Assembly: GCF_900129585.1 (NCBI RefSeq)
Contig: NZ_FQWF01000008.1
Location: forward strand, 62,001-126,000
Direction of reading: 5' to 3'
DNA length: 64,000 nucleotides
Origin: Flavobacterium micromati
GTDB taxonomy: Bacteria; Bacteroidota; Bacteroidia; Flavobacteriales; Flavobacteriaceae
Below are positions 9,537-19,985 of this stretch, piece after piece. The notes below the pieces were generated by a model. That model made no database searches. It was not told where the DNA came from and was given only the letters and a program-made list of their open reading frames with translations. A program made the position numbers and the translations under genes. Position 1 is the first letter of the stretch. Each line of letters starts with the position of its first letter.

Positions 9537-11063
9537 ATGATAAAAAATTTCAAATGGTTACTATTTGCTTCTGTAGCATTTGTAGCATGTAATAATGATG
9601 ATGAAGTTCTGATTGACACAACTTCCTCTGACGGGAAAGCATTGACTGCAGGTTCAGCAGTGGTGACAAAATATATCGCTTTAGGAGATTCGTATGCTGC
9701 TGGTTTTAGTGACAATGCGTTATTCATCGAAGGACAAAAGGGATCTTATCCTAATATTATAGCGCAACAATTTGCTTTGGCGGGAGGCGGTGAATTTAAA
9801 ACACCTTTTATGGCCGATAATATTGGAGGATTTGCAGGTGTGCCAGTTTTCGGACCTCGACTGTTTTTTAATGGAGTGGCTCCGGTTCCGGTACCAGGAA
9901 CACCATCAACAAGTATAACTGCTAAGTTAACGGGTGCTTTTAACAACCTTGGGATTCCAGGGGCCAAAAGTTTTCATTTAGTAACTGCCGGTTATGGAAG
10001 CACAGCAGGAAATCCATATTTTGCAAGGTTCGCTTCAACAGCTGCTACAACCGTTATTGCTGACGCAGTTGCGCAAACTCCTACTTTCTTTTCATTATGG
10101 ATAGGAGGAAATGATGTTTTAGGTTATGCTACTTCTGGCGGTTCAGGAGTGAATCGTACTGGTAACATGAATCCAGCTACTTATGCAAGTAATGACATCA
10201 CTGATCCTACTGTTTTTGCAGGAGCCTATTCAGCTATAGTAAATGCAATGACTGCAAATGGAGCAAAAGGCGTAGTTGCTAATCTACCTTATGTAACAGC
10301 ATTACCATTCTTTACCACTGTTCCTTTTAATCCATTGTCAGCTTCAGTTTTAGGTCGCGGAAATGTTGCTGTGGGAAATGGGACAATTTCGGCTGTGAAT
10401 ACTCAGTTGTATGGACCGTTAAAAGCGGCATTAACAGTTTTCGGAGCAGGTGATCGAGTTAACTTATTGTCAACAACAGTATCGAATCCATTGTTAATTG
10501 TAGATGAAAGTTTACCAAACTTATCGGCTCAATTAACCGCGGCTTTTACACCAGATTTAGGTTTGGCAACTGCAACATTTTATGGTCAAGTTTTTGGACA
10601 AGCAAGACAAGCAACTAAAGACGATTTTATTGTTTTAACCGCTCAATCTGTAATTGCTTCTGCACCGGCAGGCGTTCCTGCTCCATTAAATGTATTTGGC
10701 GTTACTTTTCCTATGCAAGATATTCATGTATTAACCGCAGCTGAATTTTTAGAAGTTAAAGTGGCAACAGATGCTTACAATGCAACAATCAAATCTGTGG
10801 CTGACGCTAAAGGATTAGCGTTTGTTGAACTAAAAGTTGTTACGGATAGATTGGCAAGTGGAGGAATAGTGTACAATGGATTTACAACAACATCAACTTT
10901 TGTAACTGGCGGAATGTTCTCTTTAGATGGAGTTCATCCAAGTCCAAGAGGTTATGCGATTATAGCAAATTTATTTACAGATGCGATAAACGTAAAGTAT
11001 GGTTCCAACTTTAAAAACGTAAATGTTGGATTGTATCGTATTTTGTATCCAGCTTCTTTATAA
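9537..11063 (+). CDS. SGNH/GDSL-family hydrolase lipoprotein
   Basis: A 508-residue lipoprotein with lipobox FVAC at about residues 15-18. The SGNH hydrolase blocks are all visible: block I ALGDSYAAGF (nucleophile Ser), block III GGNDVLGY (oxyanion Asn), and block V DGVHPSPRGYAI (Asp-x-x-His). A large insertion between blocks III and V accounts for the length, more than twice that of compact SGNH esterases. It probably acts at the cell surface on an ester bond such as a lipid or acetylated polymer. It lies 26 bp after the TonB receptor and before a terminator, forming a two-gene operon. Confidence 0.9.
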   Translation: MIKNFKWLLFASVAFVACNNDDEVLIDTTSSDGKALTAGSAVVTKYIALGDSYAAGFSDNALFIEGQKGSYPNIIAQQFALAGGGEFKTPFMADNIGGFAGVPVFGPRLFFNGVAPVPVPGTPSTSITAKLTGAFNNLGIPGAKSFHLVTAGYGSTAGNPYFARFASTAATTVIADAVAQTPTFFSLWIGGNDVLGYATSGGSGVNRTGNMNPATYASNDITDPTVFAGAYSAIVNAMTANGAKGVVANLPYVTALPFFTTVPFNPLSASVLGRGNVAVGNGTISAVNTQLYGPLKAALTVFGAGDRVNLLSTTVSNPLLIVDESLPNLSAQLTAAFTPDLGLATATFYGQVFGQARQATKDDFIVLTAQSVIASAPAGVPAPLNVFGVTFPMQDIHVLTAAEFLEVKVATDAYNATIKSVADAKGLAFVELKVVTDRLASGGIVYNGFTTTSTFVTGGMFSLDGVHPSPRGYAIIANLFTDAINVKYGSNFKNVNVGLYRILYPASL

Positions 11064-11084
11064 AAATCGACTATAAAAATATTT

Positions 11085-11130
11085 AAATCAACCACCCGTT
11101 TTTTACTACGCGGTGGTTTTTTTTATTTTG
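11085..11130 (+). terminator. Terminator after the receptor/SGNH operon
   Basis: AACCACC pairs with GGTGGTT, with extra CG/CG pairing across a one-base bulge, followed by eight T's. Confidence 0.75.
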
Positions 11131-11205
11131 ATAAAAGTGAAAAATTATTGGATTTGTCGATTTTATCGATCATGTAATATTTCATTTTTTTTATAGTAAA
11201 AGATG

Positions 11206-11235
11206 TTGATTTTTTATATTAAAAAATTATCTTTG
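11206..11235 (+). promoter_or_regulatory. Promoter of atpD
   Basis: TTG (11206-11208) is followed after 19 bp by TATCTTTG (11228-11235), fitting the Bacteroidota -33/-7 consensus. This leaves an 80-base leader before atpD. Confidence 0.65.
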
Positions 11236-11316
11236 CAAACTGAAAAAAGCATGCAATCGGAAAGTTCCGATTAGTACTCATTCATAAGCCTAATTAGCTA
11301 TTTAATAAACACATAA

Positions 11317-12831
<1,515 letters not shown>

Positions 12832-12849
12832 TAACAAAATCAAATATTC

Positions 12850-12906
12850 AAATTCCAAATCCCAATAATTGGAATTTGGAATTTTAAAAATTGGAATTTT
12901 AAAAAT
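12850..12906. repeat. Inverted and tandem repeat between atpD and atpC
   Basis: An 11-bp perfect inverted repeat (AAATTCCAAAT / ATTTGGAATTT) with a 13-base spacer is followed by two tandem copies of a 16-bp unit built on ATTGGAATTTTAAAA, ending at the atpC start codon. There is no long T run after the hairpin, so it is more likely an mRNA processing or attenuation element, or a small dispersed repeat, than a full terminator. Confidence 0.65.
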
Positions 12907-12907
12907 T

Positions 12908-13189
12908 ATGATTTTAGAAATAGTATCACCAGAAGCCAAATTATTTTCAGCAGAAGTTACTTCGGTGACACTGCCAGGAGTTGACGGTAGTTTTCAAATT
13001 TTGAATAATCACGCGCCCATAGTTTCAATATTGGAAAAAGGAGATGTGAAAATTACCGCTTCTAATTTCGCTTTCGCAAAAGAAGTAGCGAGTAAATTTA
13101 CAAAAGTAAATGATCAAAATTATACGTTATCGATCAATTCAGGTACAATTGAAATGAAAAATAATAAAATAATTGTATTAGTTGACTAA
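12908..13189 (+). CDS. atpC: ATP synthase F1 subunit epsilon (short form)
   Basis: A 93-residue protein starting MILEIVSPEAKLFSAEV. This start is chosen over an upstream in-frame ATG at 12869, which would translate the tandem repeat and add 13 residues with no family counterpart. The N-terminal beta-sandwich is complete, including TLPGVDGSFQILNNHAPIVS. The C-terminal helical hairpin that inhibits ATP hydrolysis in longer epsilon subunits is absent; the protein ends IEMKNNKIIVLVD. Short epsilon subunits are usual in Bacteroidota, so this is probably natural. It is co-transcribed with atpD. Confidence 0.93.
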   Translation: MILEIVSPEAKLFSAEVTSVTLPGVDGSFQILNNHAPIVSILEKGDVKITASNFAFAKEVASKFTKVNDQNYTLSINSGTIEMKNNKIIVLVD

Positions 13190-13212
13190 ACTAATTTCAA
13201 ATATGAAATAGG

Positions 13213-13243
13213 AAAACCTAACAGAAATGTTAGGTTTTTTTTT
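13213..13243 (+). terminator. Terminator after atpC, shared with the convergent GNAT gene
   Basis: AACCTAACA, loop GAAA, TGTTAGGTT, then nine T's. The A-rich side also allows it to work for the convergent minus-strand gene ending at 13242. Confidence 0.88.
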
Positions 13244-13784
13244 ATGTCCAATCCCAACTCACAATATTCCAAACAATTCCATCCTCTTCATAACTGTCAA
13301 TTATTTTGAAACCAACGGCTTCGTGAGCTTGCAAGGAGCGAACGTTTGTAGCATCAACCTCCGTAACTAGAAAATCAAATTGATCTTCTAATTCTGATTT
13401 ATAAAAATGATATAGTGCGCGGAATAAACCTTGTTTCCTGTAATTTTTTGCAATGCAAATTTGACCCATTACAACATAAGTTTTACGTTTGGGAACTAGT
13501 TCGTCAATTTTTTCAAACATAGGGATGAGTAACTTGATTTCGTTTCTAAAACTGGAAAGCATCACCAATGCAAAACCTATTACTGAGTCATTATCTTTGG
13601 CTATAATGTGCGCACATGCAAAATTCATTTGTTCCAATAGCGCAACGCTATGTTGTACTGTAACAAAGCCCTCCTGAAGTTTTTCGACGGCATTTATACA
13701 TTGTGGACTATTTTGTAATTGTAGCTTTCTGATTTGGTCTAGTTCGTCTAGAGTAGTCGCTCTTTTATAAAGTATAGATGTCAT
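13242..13784 (-). CDS. GNAT-family N-acetyltransferase
   Basis: A 180-residue cytoplasmic protein with the GNAT fold. Motif A, which binds acetyl-CoA, is visible at about residues 106-126: QICIAKNYRKQGLFRALYHF, with the R-x-x-G-x-x loop as RKQGLF. The C-terminal motif B region contains NVRSLQAHEAVGFKIID, the typical 'N..a...yeklGF' segment. The substrate cannot be inferred. It is a single gene converging on atpC across a shared terminator. Confidence 0.88.
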   Translation of the reverse strand: MTSILYKRATTLDELDQIRKLQLQNSPQCINAVEKLQEGFVTVQHSVALLEQMNFACAHIIAKDNDSVIGFALVMLSSFRNEIKLLIPMFEKIDELVPKRKTYVVMGQICIAKNYRKQGLFRALYHFYKSELEDQFDFLVTEVDATNVRSLQAHEAVGFKIIDSYEEDGIVWNIVSWDWT

Positions 13785-14092
13785 TTAGTAGTTGTTAATG
13801 ATCGATATAGTAATAGTTTTGCTTTTTATACACATAAAATTAAGAAATATTAAATTAGAGTAAACTGTTTTATTATTGTTTTAGTTACCCAATTTCATAA
13901 GTATTGCTAAACAGTATTTATCGTCTTATTTTCTGGTAGTCAGCGACACGGCTGATAGTAGAATTTATAAATTCGTTTAATTTTTCGGTATTTAATTAGT
14001 ATTTTGTTTATTAAGAGCAGACCATTTTTTAGTAATCAGTCAGCAATTATCAGTAAAAGTGGACCTTAAAATAAGGTGCAGTAGAGCAGTGC
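13785..14092. other. Intergenic region with no recognised feature
   Basis: About 310 AT-rich bases between the start of the GNAT gene and the end of the PAP2-like gene. I see no ORF, convincing terminator or repeat. Confidence 0.4.
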
Positions 14093-15649
14093 TTATTCAG
14101 CACCATCTACACGGGCTCTTGCCACTGCAAAACTGCCTACTTTTTCGCCTAATTCAAATCCTTTTTCGCAATCGCTTCTATAATGAATGCATCCAAACAT
14201 TCTAGAATCCGAAGCTTCTTTTGCCATGGCTGCAAATTCAGCGGCTTTTCTAGGAATGATATGCGATAAAATCACACAAGCTGCTCCACTAAAAGTAGAA
14301 TGGCCCGATACGTACGCAGGAAAATTAGGAATTCCTGTCAATGTTTCTATCGATGAATCTACTTGCGACGGTCTTGGGTTAAAATAAATGTATTTTGCAT
14401 CCCAGCAACTAATTGCCGCATCCATCAATGCAATATTTAGTAAGGCAAGATTTCGTGCCCATCGTACTTCACTATAATTTAGTGTTACAAATGTTTCAGA
14501 TGCAATGGCATTCCAGTGTCCCGGCGGTGTATAGGTTCCAACTCCATCAGCCCAAAAAGTAACAATTTCCATACTTTTTCTGGTGGCATGCTTTTCATAA
14601 TTTTTTACCTCTGCTAATTCCTTTGCAAACTGAACCGATTTTGTAGAGGGCGGTGGAACTGGCCGGCTGGCTACGACCATTTCAGGAGTCATTAAAAATG
14701 ATTTAACTATACCAAACAAAGGTAGCATAGGAGGTCTAGCAGGTATATCCAATGATAGCCAAGGAATTTCTCCGGTGGCAGCAGTTTGAGTTTGCAGTTG
14801 AGTCCAAATGGCTTGATTTCCAATAGCGGCGGCACTACCATCAGAAGCAGCTCGAGCAATAAATTTTGCCGCTATTTTTCGGCCTAAAATAATTCCTGCA
14901 TCAACATCACTACGTACATTAGCCCCGCTAAGAATGCGGTATAATTTTTGTTCGTCTGCTTTTTCTTGTACATAAGCGATTTCTGTTGGGAATAATAATT
15001 TCAACAATTCAACCGTAACTCCAGCCAAAACAGCATCTTCAGATGGATAAGAAGGCAAGGTACTTTTTGGTACTAAAACTGGCAAAGTAGCATCCACTGC
15101 AAATGGTGCGGCTCGATTATATAATTTTTTATAATGCCAAGTGGCAATTAACGCATCATATTGTGCAGCGCTTACATACGCATAAGCTCTTGCGGCATAG
15201 GGCGGATTAGAAAAGGGGAATTGCGGATTTGCAAAAGGATTTGCTGCGGATGGCGCTGGATATGTGCCATCCGCATTTTGATAAGGAGGACGATTATGCT
15301 TGGCTACTAATGTTCGCATAATTTCATTCCACCTTAAAACACCTCCTACACTCCAATATTTTATTATTTTTTTATGGTCAGTCGTAAGGTTTGCTTGATA
15401 GCTTTTTATTTCATTAATTTCCCTTGCAAAAGCTGCAGAGTTTGTGGCTATTGGAGCATCTAAAGAAAATTCATCCGGCTTGGTTAACAACAAAGGTTTC
15501 CAAGTTCCTGCTAGTTCATCATTGTTGTTGGGATTTAATTGAGGGAATTGGTCGTTACGTTCTGTTAATTCATCACTGCAAGAATAGTTCAAGAAAAGTG
15601 ACAAAAGCAAAAAGGCATGACAGGCGATTTTTTGTGTTTTATTTTTCAT
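14093..15649 (-). CDS. Vanadium haloperoxidase/PAP2-type phosphatase lipoprotein
   Basis: A 518-residue lipoprotein with lipobox NYSC at about residues 21-24. The three motifs of the PAP2/vanadium haloperoxidase superfamily are in order near the C-terminus: KYIYFNPRP (K-x6-RP), YVSGHSTFSG (SGH) and SRMFGCIHYRSD (SR-x5-H-x3-D). The long helical N-terminal region is typical of the bacterial haloperoxidase-like branch. These residues bind phosphate or vanadate; whether it oxidises halides or removes phosphate cannot be told from sequence. Its start overlaps the 3' end of the interrupted outer-membrane gene by 11 bp, so the two were one operon. Confidence 0.9.
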   Translation of the reverse strand: MKNKTQKIACHAFLLLSLFLNYSCSDELTERNDQFPQLNPNNNDELAGTWKPLLLTKPDEFSLDAPIATNSAAFAREINEIKSYQANLTTDHKKIIKYWSVGGVLRWNEIMRTLVAKHNRPPYQNADGTYPAPSAANPFANPQFPFSNPPYAARAYAYVSAAQYDALIATWHYKKLYNRAAPFAVDATLPVLVPKSTLPSYPSEDAVLAGVTVELLKLLFPTEIAYVQEKADEQKLYRILSGANVRSDVDAGIILGRKIAAKFIARAASDGSAAAIGNQAIWTQLQTQTAATGEIPWLSLDIPARPPMLPLFGIVKSFLMTPEMVVASRPVPPPSTKSVQFAKELAEVKNYEKHATRKSMEIVTFWADGVGTYTPPGHWNAIASETFVTLNYSEVRWARNLALLNIALMDAAISCWDAKYIYFNPRPSQVDSSIETLTGIPNFPAYVSGHSTFSGAACVILSHIIPRKAAEFAAMAKEASDSRMFGCIHYRSDCEKGFELGEKVGSFAVARARVDGAE

Positions 15650-16559
15650 TTTGTGAGTGTTTTTTAAAATTAACTACGTACAACAATCCTGAATAAAAGG
15701 TGGACGATTGTCCAATATTTCTTCCATCGGTAACAAAATTACAACCTCCATTAATTGATAATGCAGATGCCTTCTTTAAAGTATACTTCGAGTTTAAACC
15801 TATTTTTACAGTATTCATTGTATTGCTTGGAAAAGGCATGTTGTTAGTTGTGATATCAAATCCACCAGATTGAGTAACCCAGTTATCAAGGATTGCTTCA
15901 ACTATAAGGTTGCTGGTGCGATATCCTATTCTAAGGTTAACTGAAATAGCATCAGGCATTGTGACTTCACTGGTGTAGTACATTTTTGTTGTGTAATACA
16001 CATTTCTATCAATTTCAATATTGGCTCTTTTTACGTAAGATCCTGATAATGAGGAAAAAAAACGATCTCTTTGATAGTCACTCATTAATCGTAAGGCTGC
16101 TGTTTTGCTTCTTAATCCAATACTTAATGGCAAATAATCGGCTGGATAATTAGATACTGGCGCTGAAAAGCTTCCTAATGCAAATAATGAATATATAGAT
16201 TTTCCTCTTATTTTTCTAAAAGGCATGTATTTTACAGTTAATGCTATGTCTTGCAGACCATTCTGGCCTCCCATTGATCCAGCGCTCGCATTGGTTTCTA
16301 TGTATGGAAGATTTAGTATGACATTCAGTTTATCAGAGACAGCGTAGTTGCCCATTAGGGCAACCGATTGTGTAGAAACAGTACCAAGATTAAGATTTTC
16401 TCTTTTAAAAGTCCCTTCCTAGAACTTGTTCCAGCTACTGTGTTGGTAAATTGCGCCAAAACAAAAATTATTTTTGCTCATCATAATACCGTCAATGTCG
16501 GTTTGAGCACTGATAAATAAAGGTGCCAACAAAAAGCACGTTAAATAAAATATTTTCAT
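15639..16559 (-). pseudogene. Outer-membrane/transporter-like protein interrupted by an amber codon
   Basis: Two same-frame ORFs form one 306-codon reading frame separated by a single TAG at 16421-16419. The first part has a signal peptide (MKIFYLTCFLLAPLFISAQ) and ends WNKF; after the stop the frame continues EGTFKRENLNLGTVSTQSVA and runs as a beta-strand-rich barrel-like protein to its natural stop. The TAG is one change from TGG (Trp), and a Trp before EGT fits the surrounding residues. The rest resembles small Bacteroidota outer-membrane 'transporter' proteins. It overlaps the PAP2-like gene downstream, so loss of this gene could also affect that one. A sequencing error is possible. Confidence 0.75.
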
Positions 16560-16851
16560 CAAAAAAGATTTTGGTCGTAATGGTAGCTCTTTATAAAAGC
16601 AAAAAGTATTTGCTGATTGTTTTGCTTCGTAAAAACGGTAAAGAATTTTGCGTTTTTGATAGCCGTAGTAATTCATCAATCAAGAAAATTCGTGAATTCA
16701 AATTACATTCCATGCTAATATATGATGCCATTCATACAACGTTATGGTTGATTTTATAGTTTTTATCTTTGATTCAAAAATTTTGTAGCATGAGAACATT
16801 GACGTAAATGGAGTAGCTGTTACAATAAATATTTTTGATTTGAAATATAGA

Positions 16852-17391
16852 TCAAACTAAATCAGGGGGAGTGTAAAATAAAGTAAAGTGTCCCGAAAGT
16901 AGAGTTTCTTTAGGGTTTTTAGTAAAGGCTACAAATGTCCTTTGCATCGAGGTTGAAAAGGAATAACAAAATTCTGTATTGGCAACATAGTCTTTCAGGA
17001 AAGATTTAAGTAATTTCTTTACTGGTGACTCCTTTGATGAAGAGGTGTTGAATAATTGATTGTCAACAATATCTTTAACATCTTGATTTATTGATTCATG
17101 ATGTGAATTGCGCAGATAATAAAGGCTTAAAATATTGTCTCTAATTCTTTTTTTGAAGATGTGGTAACTCTTATTGTTTATCACTACATTTTCGTTGACG
17201 TATTCAAAATCTGTATCCTCAACAAACGAATATAAACTGGCATTTAATTTTATAATCTGAAACTCTGAATCGTGTCTTTTTTCCATCGATAATACCCACG
17301 CTTGTTCTTCGTGATACGCAAAGATCAAGTAGTATCCCATTGCATTGTAAAACAATGTTACTAATATAAAAAGTGATGCGATTTGCTTCAT
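16852..17391 (-). CDS. Hypothetical secreted or membrane-anchored protein
   Basis: A 179-residue protein of unknown function; I do not recognise a family. The start MKQIASLF at 17391 is preferred over an upstream in-frame methionine because it places the hydrophobic segment (ASLFILVTLFYNAMGYYLIF) at the very N-terminus, as a signal sequence or anchor. The remainder is hydrophilic with an EEQAWVLSMEK segment followed by a long helical and beta mix. It lies upstream of the interrupted outer-membrane gene and PAP2-like lipoprotein on the same strand, about 290 bp away, and may belong with that envelope group. Confidence 0.65.
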   Translation of the reverse strand: MKQIASLFILVTLFYNAMGYYLIFAYHEEQAWVLSMEKRHDSEFQIIKLNASLYSFVEDTDFEYVNENVVINNKSYHIFKKRIRDNILSLYYLRNSHHESINQDVKDIVDNQLFNTSSSKESPVKKLLKSFLKDYVANTEFCYSFSTSMQRTFVAFTKNPKETLLSGHFTLFYTPPDLV

Positions 17392-17418
17392 AATTATCGA
17401 ATGTAAAAAAGTATTCAT

Positions 17419-17800
17419 TCCAATATCGTCAAGTTATAAAATTTTAAGTTTTTTTTAACAAATTCTTAAAAAAACAGAAATCGAAATCGTTTTCGAAAAT
17501 ATTTAATAATAGTTTGTCGTTGTTTGTTAAATAATCATTATTTTCTCATTTATTTACATTTAAACGAAGATTTTAATAATCTGATTTTTTAAAAAACATA
17601 AGGTAGTTTAGGTGTGTGCTTTACTCTCTTATCAAATTACCTACTATATTGTAAGTGTTATAATTTACAGTTTAAGGCATAAAGTACATCAATAAATAGT
17701 TCTTGCCAGTTATGATGATTAAAAGCGGTCGAAAAACAATTATAATCTCATTTTGGAAGAAAGTCAAAGTGCTTTATCTTAAAAATTTTATATCAAAAAA
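17419..17800. other. Intergenic region upstream of bioF
   Basis: About 380 AT-rich bases between divergent genes. No ORF, BirA-like palindrome or terminator was recognised; only the bioF promoter box at its right end is notable. Confidence 0.4.
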
Positions 17801-17806
17801 GATCCT

Positions 17807-17814
17807 TATTTTTG
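17807..17814 (+). promoter_or_regulatory. -7 promoter box immediately before bioF
   Basis: TATTTTTG matches TANNTTTG and ends 6 bp before the ATG at 17821. It overlaps the alternative TTG codon at 17812, which argues against translation from that TTG and suggests a leaderless or nearly leaderless transcript. Confidence 0.5.
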
Positions 17815-17820
17815 CTGAAT

Positions 17821-18957
17821 ATGAAACATTTTCCAAAAAATCTATCGGCAAAACTTGAAGCTCGCAAGAAAAACAATGCCTTGCGCCACTTACCTTTGTC
17901 TAATGAAAGAGTTGATTTTGCTTCCAATGATTACCTCGGTTTTTCCAAGTCGGAAATTATTTTTAATCAAACGCATGAGTATTTAATCAGTAGAAAGATT
18001 TATCAAAACGGAGCAACTGGTTCCAGGCTTTTATCTGGAAACCATAAACTCTATCAAGAAACGGAAGATTTTATTACTCAATTTCACCAGTCAGAAGCGG
18101 CGTTAATTTTTAATTCGGGTTACGATGCTAATGTTGGTTTTTTTGGTTGTGTACCGCAACGAAATGATATTATTTTGTATGATGAATTGTGTCACGCCTC
18201 CATTCGAGATGGAATTGTAATGTCGAATTCAAAAGCGTATAAATTCAATCATAATGATTTTGAAGATTTAGAAAAGTTAATTTTACGCAATCCCAACACC
18301 GTTATTTATATTGTCACCGAATCTGTTTTTTCTATGGATGGCGATTGTCCAAATCTGGAAGAATTAGTTTCGCTTTCAGATAAATACCATTGTTACTTAG
18401 TTGTTGATGAAGCGCATGCTTTGGGAGTTTTTGGTTCAAAAGGCGAAGGATTTGTTCAAATGCTGGGATTGCAAGATCACGTTTTTGCGCGCATAATGAC
18501 TTTCGGAAAAGGTTTGGGTTGTCACGGAGCCGCAATTTTGGGTTCGGTACAATTAAAAGAGTATTTAATAAATTTTGCTCGAAGTTTTATCTATACCACT
18601 GGGCTTTCGCCACATTCGGTTGCCACCATTTTGATTGCCTATCAATTTTTAGAAAAAGAGAAAAAAAATATAGAAATACTCCGAGAAAACATCATTCATT
18701 TCAATCAGGAAAAGAGTATGTTGGGATTAAAGCCGCTTTTTGTTCGAAGCAAATCGGCGATACAATCCGCTATTATTCCTGGAAATGAAAAAGTAAAAAT
18801 AATTGCCAGCCAGCTCCAAGAAAAAGGATTTGATGTGAAGGCGATACTTTCGCCTACGGTTCCAGAAGGTCAAGAACGTCTGCGTTTTTGTTTACACAGT
18901 TATAATACACAAGAAGAAATCTCGGCTGTCATGCATTGTATTTACTCACTTCTTTAA
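17821..18957 (+). CDS. bioF: 8-amino-7-oxononanoate synthase
   Basis: PLP enzyme that condenses a pimeloyl thioester with alanine, the first step of biotin ring assembly. The 378-residue protein starts at the ATG (MKHFPKNLSAKLEARK); an upstream TTG falls within the promoter box. Visible motifs: FASNDYLGFS and GATGSRLLSGNHKLYQETE near the N-terminus, VVDEAHALGVFG (Asp that holds the PLP pyridine nitrogen), and MTFGKGLGCHGAAILG with the PLP-binding lysine. Other bio genes follow, but separated by a 2-kb insertion of unrelated genes. Confidence 0.96.
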   Translation: MKHFPKNLSAKLEARKKNNALRHLPLSNERVDFASNDYLGFSKSEIIFNQTHEYLISRKIYQNGATGSRLLSGNHKLYQETEDFITQFHQSEAALIFNSGYDANVGFFGCVPQRNDIILYDELCHASIRDGIVMSNSKAYKFNHNDFEDLEKLILRNPNTVIYIVTESVFSMDGDCPNLEELVSLSDKYHCYLVVDEAHALGVFGSKGEGFVQMLGLQDHVFARIMTFGKGLGCHGAAILGSVQLKEYLINFARSFIYTTGLSPHSVATILIAYQFLEKEKKNIEILRENIIHFNQEKSMLGLKPLFVRSKSAIQSAIIPGNEKVKIIASQLQEKGFDVKAILSPTVPEGQERLRFCLHSYNTQEEISAVMHCIYSLL

Positions 18958-19030
18958 ATAAATTAATTTTTTTTGTAACGTTTTGCTTATTTAATTACTC
19001 ACTAGTAGTAATCAAATAAACAAAACCATC

Positions 19031-19231
19031 GTGAAAACAGCAACAACAAAAAAATTTAGCGAAAGAAATTATTTTGGACCTATTAGCATTTTTATCAGTG
19101 CAATAGGATTAGGCTACGCTTTCGTAAATCAATATGTTTATGATAAACCAAATTCTGAAATGTTACTTATGTGGTCATGCTTATTTTTGGCGGGAGTATT
19201 TTCTGTCTTAAGAACAAAATATAGTAAGTAA
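19031..19231 (+). CDS. Small two-helix membrane protein
   Basis: A 66-residue protein read from a GTG start; no ATG is available in frame. It has a basic N-terminus (KTATTKKFSERNYFG) and two hydrophobic segments (about residues 17-35 and 44-59) ending RTKYSK. No family is recognised. It lies between bioF and the truncated TraB/GumN gene. The clear basic-tail/hydrophobic pattern supports it as real, but its size and GTG start make it tentative. Confidence 0.5.
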   Translation: MKTATTKKFSERNYFGPISIFISAIGLGYAFVNQYVYDKPNSEMLLMWSCLFLAGVFSVLRTKYSK

Positions 19232-19282
19232 TTTAAGAAGGTTACAATCATCAAACTAAAAGTCAATCAAAATCTAATTATT

Positions 19283-19978
19283 GTGAATGACTATTTTCTA
19301 TCGGATAAAACTCAGAAAGCTTTTGCAACTTCAGATAATTTAGTTTTAGAGGTTAATTTATCAGATCCAAATGAAATGGCTGCTGCCCAACAACTAGCAA
19401 ATGGAAAAGAACCATTAAGTATGATATTGAGCGCAGAACAATTTAATGACCTTGATGCTTTATTACAAAAGCGAACAGGAATGACAGTCAAACAAATTGA
19501 CAAGTTTAGTTTGATGACCGTAATGAGTTTAATTATGATGAAATCTTTTGGGCGTGTTGATATTAAAATTTATGAAATGGAATTTATTGCAATAGTTAAA
19601 AATCCTAATAGAAGTTTTACTGGATTTGAAACACTTCAAGCACAGATAGATTTCTTAAGCAATGCATATTCTGATTCGGAGATGATTACAATGTTACAAG
19701 AATCAAATGACGATAACACAAAAAAGTTGGTTCAAGATTACATTCAAGAAAACCTTCCAGAAATATATAAAGACATTACGGATCAAAAAGAGACGAATGC
19801 AAAAAGCAGAAAATGGCTGTTAGATGTGAGAAATGAAAACTGGCTTGTAAAGACGCCATGTTTGATGAAAGATAAAAGTACTTTTTTTGCAGTTGGAGCT
19901 GCTCATTTGCTCGGGGCACAGGGAGTAATTAAATTATTAAGGAAATCAGGTTATACGGTAAGGCCAGTCAAGAACTAA
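19283..19978 (+). pseudogene. TraB/GumN-family protein lacking its N-terminus
   Basis: A 231-codon frame opening at a GTG. The C-terminal half is a clear TraB/GumN protein: EFIAIVKNPNRSFTGFETLQAQIDF fits the middle, and FFAVGAAHLLGAQGVIKLLRKSGYTV matches the conserved GAAHL-G-GV-LL-GY signature. Full-length relatives start with a signal peptide and a 'LYGTxH' strand that carries a catalytic histidine. Here translation begins after that region (NDYFLSDKTQKAFATSDNLVLEV), and the upstream sequence in frame reaches a TAA without an ATG. It is therefore probably a 5'-truncated, inactive copy, although the rest of the frame is undamaged. The ECF sigma gene begins 7 bp downstream. Confidence 0.6.
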
Positions 19979-19985
19979 TTGCATT

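Noticed and set aside
6694..11063. SusC/SusD polysaccharide utilisation locus
   Set aside because: The receptor lacks the SusC-type pattern and the adjacent lipoprotein has SGNH catalytic motifs, not a SusD fold.
17821..18957. BirA-type palindromic operator near the bio genes
   Set aside because: I looked for TTGTAAAC/GTTTACAA-like palindromes upstream of bioF, bioD, bioA and bioB and found none convincing.
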